64,000 nt of DNA from Nocardia farcinica (GCF_001182745.1 NZ_LN868938.1:1550001-1614000); one strand, 5' to 3'. Shown: positions 28,762-37,350, counted from the stretch's first letter. Made by a program: numbers and translations. Notes: generated by a model not told the origin, from the sequence alone.

Positions 28762-29358
28762 CTATTCCAGCCAGGAGCGGCGCCGGTAGTAGAGGTCGTC
28801 GGCGTCGGGCTCGGCGGGCGCGACCGTCCGGTCCCGGTCCGGTTTACGGGTGCCCGGGGTGGTCGGCGGCGGTGTGTAGGCCGCCGGCGGCGTGGGATCG
28901 GCGGGCACCGGCGGGTCGACGTGCAGTGCCGGGTCGACGTGCGCTGCCGGGTCGGCATGCGCGGCGGGGTCGGCCTGCGGCGCGGCGGGCACCGGGTCGG
29001 GGAATCGTTCGGCGTACTGCGCGAGGATGGCCTGGCCTGCCCCGTCCTGGCCGACCAGGTCGTGGACCAGCTCGCCGACCTGCCTGCGCAGCCGGGCCTG
29101 TGCCCGGTGCGTGCACGCCATGAGCTCGGCGGCGACGGCGGCCGGGTCCATTCCGCGGGTGCCTGGTGCGAGTTCGATGCCGGTGGTCACCCCGTCGGCG
29201 TCGACGGTGACGGCGATCCTGCCGTCCGCGCTCCGCTCGGTCACCGAGAGCGCCCGCATCCGGCCCTGCAGGTCCTGGTAGCGCTGCGCGGTGCGCTCCA
29301 GGTTCTCGGCCCACCGGGCCAGCTCGTCGGCGGCCTGATTCGCATCGTTGCCGAGCAC
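28762..29358 (-). CDS. YbaB/EbfC-family protein with Ala-Asp-Pro repeat tail
   Basis: Residues 1 to about 100 match YbaB/EbfC small nucleoid-type proteins (YQDLQGRMRALSVTERSADGRIAVTVDADG), in the form common beside ESX genes in actinobacteria. The tail is low-complexity, with six-residue units close to DPAAHA/DPAAHV, then a Pro-Thr linker and a charged C-terminus. GTG 29358 is chosen because GGAAGGGG lies 5 bases before it; a GTG at 29373 would add 5 residues. First gene of the trio; 88 bases separate it from the EspC-like gene. Confidence 0.72.
   Translation of the reverse strand: MLGNDANQAADELARWAENLERTAQRYQDLQGRMRALSVTERSADGRIAVTVDADGVTTGIELAPGTRGMDPAAVAAELMACTHRAQARLRRQVGELVHDLVGQDGAGQAILAQYAERFPDPVPAAPQADPAAHADPAAHVDPALHVDPPVPADPTPPAAYTPPPTTPGTRKPDRDRTVAPAEPDADDLYYRRRSWLE
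28913..28984. repeat. Four 18-base tandem units inside the YbaB-like gene
   Basis: Units begin at 28913, 28931, 28949 and 28967, each starting GGGTCG; the first two differ at two bases. Each encodes six residues of the Asp-Pro-Ala repeat, so copy number can vary without a frameshift. Confidence 0.7.
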
Positions 29359-29574
29359 GGCGTCCCCTTCCACGCGTGGCCGCCCGCGGGCGGCGTCCGG
29401 TCACCGGGGCGTCGCCTGCCGACTCCCCCGTTCGTCGGCGGGCACCTTACCCACCGCCGCCGTGGCCGGGCGATGTCGGGCGGGTCGGAACGGCTCGTCG
29501 CGGACCGATGAATTCGCCTGGGCGGTCCCGTCACTACGGTTGTATCCGATCCTCCGACTCCCCAGGAGACACAG

Positions 29575-30357
29575 ATGACGCAGTCCGGTTTCGCCACGGG
29601 TGCACCCTGCTGGTTCGACGTGACGTCCCCCGACATTCCGGCCACCGCCGCCTTCTACAGCGAGCTGTTCGGCTGGAAGGCCGACGATCTCGGGCCCGAG
29701 GCCGGGCACTACACGATCCTCAGCCAGGACGGCGCGCCGGTCGCGGGCATCGCGCCCGCGACCGCGCCCGACGGCAGCACCGCCCCGCCCATGTGGACGA
29801 CCTACTTCGCCGTCCCCGACGCCGAGGCCACGGTGCGCGCCGCGCGCGAGGCGGGCGCGCAGGTGTACCTGGAGCCGACCGACGTGTTCGGACAGCTGAC
29901 CTTCTCGGTCCTCGGCGATCCGGCGGGCGCGATGTACGCCGTGGCCCAGCTCGTCACCCATCCCGGCACGGCCCGCTGGGCCGAGGTGAACAACCCCTGC
30001 TGGGTGGAGTACGCCGCGACCGGCGCCCCGGCCGACGCGATGGCGCACTACGCGCGCGTGCTCGGCTGGCGCCACCAGACCGCCGCGTGGGAGACCGACA
30101 CCGTCGCCCCCTACCAGGCGCTCGCGCCGGGCGCGGGTGGCCGCGAGTTCGGCGGCGCCCACGCGGCCACCGAGGGTGAGCCCGCGCCGTCCTGGTCGGT
30201 CACCCTGCGGGTCGAGGACTGCGACGCGCTCGCCGAACGTGCGGTCGCACTCGGCGGTTCGGTGGTGACCGCCGCCGCGGACATGCCCGGCCCGTCGCGG
30301 GTGGGCGCGCTGGCCGACCCCGCGGGCGCGACGTTCGCGACGATGTCGTTCGGCTGA
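29575..30357 (+). CDS. Two-domain VOC (glyoxalase/bleomycin-resistance fold) protein
   Basis: A 260-residue protein with two vicinal-oxygen-chelate modules, about residues 8-125 (WFDVTSPDIPATAAFYSELFGW) and 135-258 (WVEYAATGAPADAMAHYARVLGW). It resembles the mycobacterial CFP30B-type proteins. The role may be lyase, hydroxylase or methylglyoxal-related, and the ligand is unknown. ATG 29575 has a CCAGGAG site. It converges with ureC across a strong hairpin. Confidence 0.85.
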   Translation: MTQSGFATGAPCWFDVTSPDIPATAAFYSELFGWKADDLGPEAGHYTILSQDGAPVAGIAPATAPDGSTAPPMWTTYFAVPDAEATVRAAREAGAQVYLEPTDVFGQLTFSVLGDPAGAMYAVAQLVTHPGTARWAEVNNPCWVEYAATGAPADAMAHYARVLGWRHQTAAWETDTVAPYQALAPGAGGREFGGAHAATEGEPAPSWSVTLRVEDCDALAERAVALGGSVVTAAADMPGPSRVGALADPAGATFATMSFG

Positions 30358-30386
30358 ACGGCGGCATCCGGCCGACCGACGGCAGC

Positions 30387-30419
30387 GTCGCGCCGATCAC
30401 CGGTGCCGGTCGGCGCGAC
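30387..30419. terminator. Bidirectional terminator between VOC gene and ureC
   Basis: A 9-bp outer stem (GTCGCGCCG / CGGCGCGAC) encloses a 3-base bulge and a 5-bp inner stem (ACCGG / CCGGT). It lies in the 67-base convergent gap and can serve both genes. Confidence 0.65.
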
Positions 30420-30424
30420 GTGGG

Positions 30425-32146
30425 TCAGAACAGGAAATACCGTTGCGCCATCGGCAGTTCGGTGGCGGGCTGTTCGGCCCACACCTCGCCGTCGACCCGT
30501 ACGGTGAAGGTGTCCGGGTCGACCTCGATGCGCGGCATGGCGTCGTTGAGCGGCATGTCGGTTTTGGTGAGCCGGCGAACGTCCTTGACCGCGACCAGCT
30601 TCCGCCGCACCGCCAGCCGCTCGGCGAGTCCGTCGGCCAGGGCATGCTCGGAGACGAAATGCAGCGACGTGGCGGCCGCGACGGGTGCGGCGGCGCCGAA
30701 CATCGGGCGCGGCAGCACCGGCTGCGGCGTCGGGATGGAGGCGTTGGCGTCACCCATGGCGGCCCAGGCGATCGCGCCGCCCTTGAGCACCGCGTGCGGG
30801 CGCACCCCGAAGAAGGCGGGGTCCCACAGCACCAGGTCGGCCAGTTTGCCCACCTCCACCGACCCGATCTCGGCGTCCAGGCCGTGCGCCACGGCCGGGC
30901 AGATCGTGTACTTGGCGATGTAGCGGCGCACCCGCGCGTTGTCGGCGGCGCCGTCGCCGGGCAGCGCGCCGCGGCGGCGTTTCATCACGTGCGCGGTCTG
31001 CCAGGTGCGCATCACCACCTCGCCGATGCGGCCCATCGCCTGCGAGTCGCTGCCGATCATCGAGATGGCGCCCAGGTCGTGCAGCAGATCCTCGGCGGCG
31101 ATGGTCGAGGGCCGGATGCGGCTCTCGGCGAAGGCCAGGTCCTCGGGGATGGACGGGCTCAGGTGATGGCACACCATGAGCATGTCCAGGTGCTCGTCGA
31201 GCGTGTTGACGGTATGCGGGCGGGTCGGATTGGTGGAACTCGGCAACACGTTGGGATGCGCGGCCACCGTGATGATGTCGGGCGCGTGGCCACCGCCCGC
31301 GCCCTCGGTGTGGTAGGCGTGGATGCCGCGGCCGGCGATGGCGGCGAGGGTGTCCTCGACGAAACCGGCCTCGTTCAAGGTGTCCGAGTGCAGCGCGACC
31401 TGCACTCCGGAGGCGTCGGCGACCCGTAGGCAGGCGTCGATCGCCGCGGGCGTGGAGCCCCAGTCCTCGTGCAGCTTGAAACCCGAAGCGCCCGCGCGCA
31501 ACTGCTCCCACATGGCGGCTTCGCTGACGGTGTTGCCCTTGCCGAGCAGCGCGATGTTCAGCGGCCAGTGGTCGGTGGCCTCGAGCATCCGGGCCAGGTG
31601 CCAGGCGCCGGGCGTCACGGTGGTGGCCTTGCTGCCCTCGGCCGGGCCGGTGCCGCCGCCGATGAGGGTGGTGATGCCGCCGCCGAGCGCCTCGTCCATC
31701 AGCTGCGGGCAGATGAAGTGCACGTGACAGTCGATGGCGCCCGCGGTGAGGATGCGCCCGTTGCCGGCGATGATCTCCGTCGAGGGGCCGACCACGAGGT
31801 CGGGGTGCACACCGGACATGGTGTCGGGATTGCCGGCTTTGCCGATGCCGCAGATGCGACCGTCGCGGATGCCGATGTCGGCCTTGACGATTCCCCAGTG
31901 GTCGACGATGACGGCACCGGTGATGACGGTGTCGGGCGCGCCGTCGGCGCGGGTGGCACGCGACTGCCCCATGGACTCGCGCAGCACCTTGCCGCCGCCG
32001 AAGACGGCTTCGTCGCCGGCCAGCCCGGGTCCACCGCTGCGATCCTCGGTGATCTCGATCAGCAGGTCGGTGTCGGCCAACCGGATCCGGTCGCCGGTGG
32101 TGGGGCCGAACAGTTCGGCGTAGCGGGCCCGGCTCAGTTCGGTCAC
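30425..32146 (-). CDS. ureC: Urease alpha subunit UreC
   Basis: Catalytic subunit of urease, which hydrolyses urea to ammonia and carbamate at a di-nickel centre. Metal ligands and active-site residues are all visible: H141 and H143 (CHVHFICP), the carbamylated lysine K224 in [10 protein letters not shown]253 and H279, the flap C326-H327-H328 (MVCHHLS) and D366 in GSDSQAM. The 573-residue length is normal. Its start overlaps ureB by 4 bases. In mycobacteria ureF follows at once; here a terminator follows and ureF is about 10.8 kb away on the same strand. Confidence 0.98.
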   Translation of the reverse strand: MTELSRARYAELFGPTTGDRIRLADTDLLIEITEDRSGGPGLAGDEAVFGGGKVLRESMGQSRATRADGAPDTVITGAVIVDHWGIVKADIGIRDGRICGIGKAGNPDTMSGVHPDLVVGPSTEIIAGNGRILTAGAIDCHVHFICPQLMDEALGGGITTLIGGGTGPAEGSKATTVTPGAWHLARMLEATDHWPLNIALLGKGNTVSEAAMWEQLRAGASGFKLHEDWGSTPAAIDACLRVADASGVQVALHSDTLNEAGFVEDTLAAIAGRGIHAYHTEGAGGGHAPDIITVAAHPNVLPSSTNPTRPHTVNTLDEHLDMLMVCHHLSPSIPEDLAFAESRIRPSTIAAEDLLHDLGAISMIGSDSQAMGRIGEVVMRTWQTAHVMKRRRGALPGDGAADNARVRRYIAKYTICPAVAHGLDAEIGSVEVGKLADLVLWDPAFFGVRPHAVLKGGAIAWAAMGDANASIPTPQPVLPRPMFGAAAPVAAATSLHFVSEHALADGLAERLAVRRKLVAVKDVRRLTKTDMPLNDAMPRIEVDPDTFTVRVDGEVWAEQPATELPMAQRYFLF

Positions 32147-32469
32147 TGTTCTCCCTCGGGGTCGTCCAGCTTGCCGGGCGGGTTCGGCCCGATCCCGTAC
32201 ACCTCCCTGGTACCGGCCAGCGGCACCAGCGAAACCCGCTGCGCCAGGCCCGGTTCGAAGCGCACGGCGGTGCCGGCCGGAATGTCGAGCCGGCAGCCGT
32301 GGGCGGCCGCACGGTCGAAGTCGAGCGCGGCGTTGGCCTGCGGGAAGTGCACGTGGCTGCCGACCTGCACGGGCCGGTCGCCGGTGTTGACCACGTCGAG
32401 TGCGATGCGTTCGCGGTCGGGGTTGATCTCGATCACCCCGTCGGCGCAGAGGTATTCGCCCGGAATCAC
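32143..32469 (-). CDS. ureB: Urease beta subunit UreB
   Basis: Small structural subunit of urease, 108 residues, of the three-subunit bacterial form. Family segments are [11 protein letters not shown] at the start, [20 protein letters not shown], and [16 protein letters not shown] start at 32469, 7 bases after ureA; it overlaps ureC by 4 bases. Confidence 0.97.
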   Translation of the reverse strand: MIPGEYLCADGVIEINPDRERIALDVVNTGDRPVQVGSHVHFPQANAALDFDRAAAHGCRLDIPAGTAVRFEPGLAQRVSLVPLAGTREVYGIGPNPPGKLDDPEGEQ

Positions 32470-32476
32470 GACGGGC

Positions 32477-32779
<303 letters not shown>

Positions 32780-32866
32780 CCGGGCTCCTCACCGGGTCGG
32801 CGGACGGGTGACGGTCATTCTGGCACGGTCACCGCGGTGCCGCCGGTCGAGCGCACCCCGGTGTGG

Positions 32867-33313
32867 TCAGTCCCGCTTGGGCAGGTTCTGCAGGCGGACC
32901 TGGCCGCGCGCGACCACGCGCTCCTGCTCGTCGGTGATGACCACCTGCCACAACTGCTGGAGTCGGCCGCGGTGCAGCGGGGTGGCCTCGCCGCGCAGCA
33001 GGCCCTCGCGGACCGCGCGCAGGAAGTCGGTGTTGTTGTTGACGCCGACGACGGTGCCCTGGTCGCCGTACCAGACGCTGCCCGCCACGCTGGCCAGTGT
33101 CTCGATCACGGTGCAGTAGACGCCGCCGTTGACGATGCCCGCCGGCTGGAACAGGTGCGGCTGTACATCGAATTCGCCGCGCACCCGGTCCGGGCCGAGT
33201 TCGGTGTAGCGCAGGCCGAGCAGGTCGGCGAAGGTGCCCTGCTCGAATTCGTTCAGCATCTCCGGTGTCACGCCGGCCAGCGACTCGACCGGGGGCGTCT
33301 GCTGTTGCGTCAT
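32867..33313 (-). CDS. PaaI-type hotdog thioesterase (Rv1847-like)
   Basis: Predicted acyl-CoA thioesterase of the single-hotdog PaaI family, 148 residues. The active-site helix segment FQPAGIVNGGVYCTVIETLAS is followed by VGVNNNTDFLRAVREG, as in the family. ATG 33313 is preferred over a GTG three codons upstream because AGGTGG is well spaced before it. It sits just before ureA and 66 bases after the terminator of the candidate iron-regulated RNA. Its place between that RNA and urease matches Rv1847 in M. tuberculosis, so it is a likely orthologue. Confidence 0.85.
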   Translation of the reverse strand: MTQQQTPPVESLAGVTPEMLNEFEQGTFADLLGLRYTELGPDRVRGEFDVQPHLFQPAGIVNGGVYCTVIETLASVAGSVWYGDQGTVVGVNNNTDFLRAVREGLLRGEATPLHRGRLQQLWQVVITDEQERVVARGQVRLQNLPKRD

Positions 33314-33378
33314 GCGTTCCACCTTTACACCTCACCGGACCGGGCGGTACGGGCGGGCCGCCGGAAGGGCGGCGAACG

Positions 33379-33415
33379 AAAAAGCGGCGGGCCCCATGGT
33401 GGTGGGGCCCGCCGC
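33379..33415 (-). terminator. Intrinsic terminator of the iron-regulated RNA
   Basis: A perfect 12-bp stem (33384-33395 with 33404-33415; arms GCGGCGGGCCCC and GGGGCCCGCCGC) with an 8-base loop, followed on the minus strand by five U (33379-33383). It is the most classical Rho-independent terminator in the window. It could also end transcripts coming from the FhuF-like gene. Confidence 0.85.
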
Positions 33416-33470
33416 GGCAACGGATCGGGGGTCACTGCAGCCCTCAGGACTCTCGCTCGATCCTCACGCC
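33379..33470 (-). ncRNA. Candidate iron-regulated small RNA, MrsI-like
   Basis: About 90 nt between a promoter/iron box and a strong terminator. The predicted RNA has a 6-bp closing stem (33458-33463 with 33422-33427, GGAUCG/CGAUCC) enclosing a 5-bp hairpin (33447-33451 with 33439-33443). The loop side has a run of five C (33427-33431, partly in the stem) that could pair with G-rich ribosome binding sites, and the terminator hairpin follows. It lies upstream of the Rv1847-like gene and on its strand. That is where M. tuberculosis carries MrsI (ncRv11846), an IdeR-controlled RNA that spares iron. Homology rests on position, control and architecture; sequence was not compared. Confidence 0.65.
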
Positions 33471-33477
33471 GGGATTG

Positions 33478-33506
33478 ACTATAGGACAGGCTTACCTAAC
33501 TTGCAA
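33478..33506 (-). promoter_or_regulatory. Sigma70-like promoter overlapped by an iron box (DtxR/IdeR)
   Basis: On the minus strand a -35 TTGCAA (33501-33506), a 17-base spacer and a -10 TATAGT (33478-33483) make a good promoter. The spacer and -10 coincide with the iron box at 33481-33499, which matches the 19-base consensus at 15 positions by my count. Iron-loaded repressor bound here would block transcription of the RNA. Confidence 0.75.
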
Positions 33507-33549
33507 GAGCGTCGAGGTCTCCCGTGTCGAATTCCGGCGTCCGCCCCGC

Positions 33550-34260
33550 TCAGCCCAGCAGGCAAGCACTGCGGCGGACCGGCAACCCCCGCTCCTCGAG
33601 TGCCACCAGCAGTCCCTGCCCGCGGCGCGCCCCCAGCACCGAATCGGTGCGCGCCAGATCCGGCACGTAGGTGGCGGCGCCGACCACCGATTCGCCCACC
33701 AGCGACCAGAATCGGCGCGCGCTCAGCCCCGAACAGCGCGACAGCCCGTGGTGCACCAGCGCCAGCGACGCCTCGCAGCGGTGCGCCAGCCACACCGACA
33801 TCGCCCGCTCGCACGGGAATCCGACGACGCCGTGCGCGCCGACCAGCGGGTCGTCGTCGAGGACGCGGATCGTGGTGTCCTCCAGGCCCGCCCAGTCGAT
33901 GCCGCCGTCGTTGTCGTTGTGCACCCACAGGTTCTCCGGGCCGGGATCCCAGGCGCGGCCCTCCATCACCAGCAGCGCGGCCACCCGGCCGACGACGGCG
34001 TGGATGAGCGCGGTCGCGACCACCTCGGCGGCGACCTCGGCGTTGGTCATCTCGGCGGCGTGGCGCCGGTACATCAGCTCGATGCGGCCCTCGCGCAACC
34101 CCTCCGAGAGTTTCCACCAGCGGCGGCGGCCGTGTTCGGCGACGGCGGCCACGGCGTAGACGCGCGGATGGTCCGGCTGCAGCGCGCGCAGCCGGGAACA
34201 GGCACGCCCGAACACCGGGTCGGCGTAACGATCGGGGATGCTGGTCACGGGCTCGGTCAT
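33550..34260 (-). CDS. FhuF-like siderophore-iron reductase family protein
   Basis: A 236-residue cytoplasmic protein placed with siderophore uptake genes and under an iron box. Its layout fits the FhuF-like/IucA-C-terminal family that releases iron from siderophores (LRALQPDHPRVYAVAAVAEHG, ENLWVHNDNDGG, SVWLAHRCEASLALV). True FhuF proteins bind a 2Fe-2S cluster through a Cys-Cys pair plus C-x2-C at the end; here the C-terminus has only one Cys (RRSACLLG), so cluster binding is doubtful. ATG 34260 has a perfect AGGAGG site. It is divergent from the FecCD permease. Confidence 0.6.
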   Translation of the reverse strand: MTEPVTSIPDRYADPVFGRACSRLRALQPDHPRVYAVAAVAEHGRRRWWKLSEGLREGRIELMYRRHAAEMTNAEVAAEVVATALIHAVVGRVAALLVMEGRAWDPGPENLWVHNDNDGGIDWAGLEDTTIRVLDDDPLVGAHGVVGFPCERAMSVWLAHRCEASLALVHHGLSRCSGLSARRFWSLVGESVVGAATYVPDLARTDSVLGARRGQGLLVALEERGLPVRRSACLLG

Positions 34261-34304
34261 CGAACCTCCTCGGGTCGGCTCCGCGATGGAGTCGGAGCGG
34301 GAAG

Positions 34305-34323
34305 ATAGGTTAGGCTTACCAGA
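34305..34323. promoter_or_regulatory. Iron box between FhuF-like and FecCD genes
   Basis: ATAGGTTAGGCTTACCAGA matches the DtxR/IdeR consensus (TTAGGTTAGGCTAACCTAA) at 15 of 19 positions. It lies centrally between divergent starts (34260 and 34368), so one site can repress both directions when iron is plentiful. Confidence 0.8.
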
Positions 34324-34367
34324 CCTGAACCCCTGGCACCAGATCGAGGCAGGAGCACGTCGTCGCC

Positions 34368-35414
34368 GTGACAACCCTTGGCACCGTGCGGCGACGACGC
34401 CGCGTCGGCCTGCTGGCCCTGCTCGCGCTGCTGGCGCTGGCCGCCCTGGCCAGCGTCGCCCTCGGCGCGCGCGCCATCGCACCCGGCACCGTCTACGAGG
34501 CGGTCGCGCACGCGCTGGGGTGCGCGGACGGGCCGTTCACCTGCCCGGCCGCCTCCACCACCGAGGAAATCGTGCGCGGCCTGCGGATTCCGCGCACGGC
34601 ACTGGCACTCGTCGCGGGCCTGGCCCTCGGCGCCACCGGTGCTCTCATCCAGGGCTACACCCGCAACCCGCTCGCCGACGCGGGCCTGCTCGGCCTCAAT
34701 TCCGGCGCCGCGTTCCTCGCGGCACTGAGCGTGTACCTGTTCGCCTTCACCGACCCCGAGCAGTACATCTGGTTCGCGATGGCCGGCGCGCTGCTGGCCG
34801 GGCTCGCGGTGTTCGGCGCGTCCTCGCTCGGCGGCGGCAAGGCCAGTCCGCTGAGCCTGGTGCTGGCCGGCGCCGCGATGACGGCCTTCCTCCAGGCGAT
34901 GACGCAGGCGGTGGTGCTGTTCGACGCGACCGCGCTGGACACCTACCGGTTCTGGGTGGTCGGCACGGTCGCCGGGCGCGATGCCGCGGTGTTCTGGCAG
35001 GTACTGCCGTTCATCGCGGTGGGCGCGGTCCTGGCGACGGCGGCGGCGCCCGGCCTGAACCTGCTCGGTCTCGGCGACGATGTCGCACGCGGACTCGGCA
35101 TGAACATCGCCCGCAGCCGGGCGCTCGGCTTCACCGCGGTCGTGCTGCTGTGCGGCGCGGCGACCTCGGCGGTCGGGCCGATCGCGTTCCTGGGGCTGGT
35201 CGTCCCGCACATCGCGCGAGCCTTCACCGGGCCGGACCACCGCTGGCTCATCCCCTATTCCGCGTTGCTCGGCGCGGTGTTGCTGCTGTGCGCCGATACG
35301 CTGGGCCGGATCGTCGCACGGCCGGGCGAGTTGCAGGTGGGCGTGATGCTGGCGGTCGTCGGCGCGCCCTACTTCATCGCCCTGGTGCGCCGCAGGAAGT
35401 TGGTGAGCCTGTGA
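34368..35414 (+). CDS. FecCD-family siderophore ABC permease (first)
   Basis: Integral membrane subunit of an iron-siderophore or related (B12, haem) importer, 348 residues with about nine to ten helices. Family signatures are LRIPRTALALVAGLALGATGALIQG, NPLADAGLLGLNSGA, a cytoplasmic-loop segment GLGMNIARSRALG and FLGLVVPHIAR, which contacts the ATPase. Start GTG 34368 with GCAGGAG upstream. Its stop overlaps the second permease start by 4 bases (GTGA). Controlled by the iron box at 34305. Confidence 0.93.
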   Translation: MTTLGTVRRRRRVGLLALLALLALAALASVALGARAIAPGTVYEAVAHALGCADGPFTCPAASTTEEIVRGLRIPRTALALVAGLALGATGALIQGYTRNPLADAGLLGLNSGAAFLAALSVYLFAFTDPEQYIWFAMAGALLAGLAVFGASSLGGGKASPLSLVLAGAAMTAFLQAMTQAVVLFDATALDTYRFWVVGTVAGRDAAVFWQVLPFIAVGAVLATAAAPGLNLLGLGDDVARGLGMNIARSRALGFTAVVLLCGAATSAVGPIAFLGLVVPHIARAFTGPDHRWLIPYSALLGAVLLLCADTLGRIVARPGELQVGVMLAVVGAPYFIALVRRRKLVSL

Positions 35415-36514
35415 ACGTCACGGTGCAGGACCCCGACACCGCGCTCCGGCGGGTGCGGCCCGCGCTGCGGGTCGGGCCCGTCTCGCTGGTGCTGCGGCCG
35501 CGGATGATCGCGATCGTGGCGGTGCTGGCCGCGCTGGCGTTCCTGCTGTTCTGCTGCGACATCGCCTTCGGCGACACCACCATTCCGCTCGGCCGCGTGC
35601 TGGACGTGCTCGGCGGCGGGGGCACCCGCTCGCAGCGGTTCATCGTGCTGGAGTCGCGGCTGCCCCGCGCGCTCACCGCGCTGGTGATCGGCGCGGCGCT
35701 GGCGCTGGCCGGCGCGATCACCCAGTCGATCCTGCACAACCCGCTGGCCAGCCCGGACCTGCTCGGCATCACCACCGGCGCGAGCCTCGGCGCGGTCGCG
35801 GTGCTGGTCGGCACCGGCGGCGCCACCGGGTTGGCCGCGACGGTCGGCGCCCCGCTGGCCGCCCTGGTCGGCGGGATCGGCACGGCCGTGCTCATCTATC
35901 TGCTGGCCTGGGGCCGCACTCCGGGCGGCGAGGCAGGCACCACCGGACTGCGCTTCGTGCTCATCGGCATCGGCGTCAACGCGCTGCTCGGCGCCGGGGT
36001 GAGCTGGCTGGTCGCGCAGGCAAAACCGGAGGACGCCGCCCGCGCGCAGCAGTGGCTGACCGGCACGCTCAACGGCGCCGACCACGACCGCCTGCTCCCC
36101 GCGGCGGTCGCACTGGCCGTGGTCACGCTCGTCGCGCTGGCCTCGGCCCGCACGCTGGCGGCGATGCGGATGGGCACCGACACCACCCGCATCCTGGGTG
36201 TGCGCATCCAGACCCAGCAGGCGATCCTCGTCGGCGCGGCCGTCGTGGCCGCCTCGGTGGCCACCGCGGCCGTCGGGCCGGTCGCCTTCGTCGCGCTCGC
36301 GGCACCGCAGATCGCCCGCGGCCTGTTGCGCACCGCCGGTGAACCGCTGATCGGGTCGGCGGTGGTGGGTGCCATCCTGGTGGTCGGGGCGGACGTGGCC
36401 GCGCGCACCCTGTTCCCCGTCGACCTGCCGGTGGGCATCGTCACCGCCGGTGCGGGCGGGCCGTTCCTGCTCTACCTGCTCGTGCGCATGAATCGGAAGG
36501 CGACCCTGACATGA
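35411..36514 (+). CDS. FecCD-family siderophore ABC permease (second)
   Basis: Partner permease of the same importer, 367 residues. The same landmarks recur: SRLPRALTALVIGAALALAGAITQS, NPLASPDLLGITTGASLG, a coupling-helix segment TRILGVRIQTQQA and VAFVALAAPQIARG. GTG 35411 overlaps the first permease by 4 bases and the ATPase start overlaps its stop by 4 bases (ATGA). This makes a three-gene coupled transport operon. Confidence 0.93.
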   Translation: MNVTVQDPDTALRRVRPALRVGPVSLVLRPRMIAIVAVLAALAFLLFCCDIAFGDTTIPLGRVLDVLGGGGTRSQRFIVLESRLPRALTALVIGAALALAGAITQSILHNPLASPDLLGITTGASLGAVAVLVGTGGATGLAATVGAPLAALVGGIGTAVLIYLLAWGRTPGGEAGTTGLRFVLIGIGVNALLGAGVSWLVAQAKPEDAARAQQWLTGTLNGADHDRLLPAAVALAVVTLVALASARTLAAMRMGTDTTRILGVRIQTQQAILVGAAVVAASVATAAVGPVAFVALAAPQIARGLLRTAGEPLIGSAVVGAILVVGADVAARTLFPVDLPVGIVTAGAGGPFLLYLLVRMNRKATLT

Positions 36515-37350
36515 CCGTCACCACCACCGGTGCCGCCGCGCACCAGCTCGGCGCCCAGGGCATCCGCCTCGGCTACGGCGATCGCGTCATCGTCGACGGG
36601 CTCAGCCTGGACATCGCGCCGGGCGTGGTCACCACCGTCATCGGCCCGAACGGGTGCGGCAAGTCCACCCTGCTGCGTTCGCTGGGCAGGCTGCTGCGCC
36701 CGAGCGCCGGCCAGGTGCTGCTGGACGGCAAGGCGATCTCGTCGATGAAGACCAAGGACGTCGCCCGCATCGTCGGCATGCTGCCGCAGACCCCGGTCGC
36801 GCCCGAGGGCCTCACCGTCGCCGACCTGGTCGCCCGCGGCAGGCATCCGCACCAGTCCTGGCTGCGGCAGTGGTCGGCCGACGACGAGACCGAGGTGTTG
36901 GCCGCGCTGGAACAGACCGGCATCGCCGACCTGGCCGACCGGCCGCTGGACGAACTGTCCGGCGGCCAGCGCCAGCGCGCCTGGATCTCCATGGCGCTGG
37001 CCCAGGGCACCGACATCCTGCTGCTGGACGAGCCGACCACCTACCTCGACCTGGCGCATTCGCTCGAGGTGCTCGACCTGGTCGACCGGTTGCACGACGA
37101 ACTCGGCCGCACCGTCGTCATGGTGCTGCACGACCTGAATCTGGCCATCCGCTACAGCGACCGGCTCGTGGTCATGCACGACGGGCGCATCGTGGCCCAG
37201 GGCAGTCCGGGCGACATCATCACCGCCGAGCTGCTGCGCGAGGTGTTCACCCTCGACGCCTCGGTGCTCGAGGACCCGGTCTCCGGACGGCCGATGATCG
37301 TGCCGATCGGCACCCGGCACGTCCGCCCCGGCGCCGCCCGCCCCGCCTGA
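36511..37350 (+). CDS. Siderophore ABC transporter ATPase (FecE/FepC-like)
   Basis: ATPase that powers import through the two FecCD permeases. Walker A GPNGCGKST is at 45-53, then a Q-loop (MLPQTP), signature LSGGQRQR, Walker B LLLLDEPTTYLDL and the switch His in VLHDLNLAIRY. The 279-residue length is normal. No substrate-binding lipoprotein gene is found next to it, so the binding protein must be encoded elsewhere. Confidence 0.95.
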   Translation: MTVTTTGAAAHQLGAQGIRLGYGDRVIVDGLSLDIAPGVVTTVIGPNGCGKSTLLRSLGRLLRPSAGQVLLDGKAISSMKTKDVARIVGMLPQTPVAPEGLTVADLVARGRHPHQSWLRQWSADDETEVLAALEQTGIADLADRPLDELSGGQRQRAWISMALAQGTDILLLDEPTTYLDLAHSLEVLDLVDRLHDELGRTVVMVLHDLNLAIRYSDRLVVMHDGRIVAQGSPGDIITAELLREVFTLDASVLEDPVSGRPMIVPIGTRHVRPGAARPA

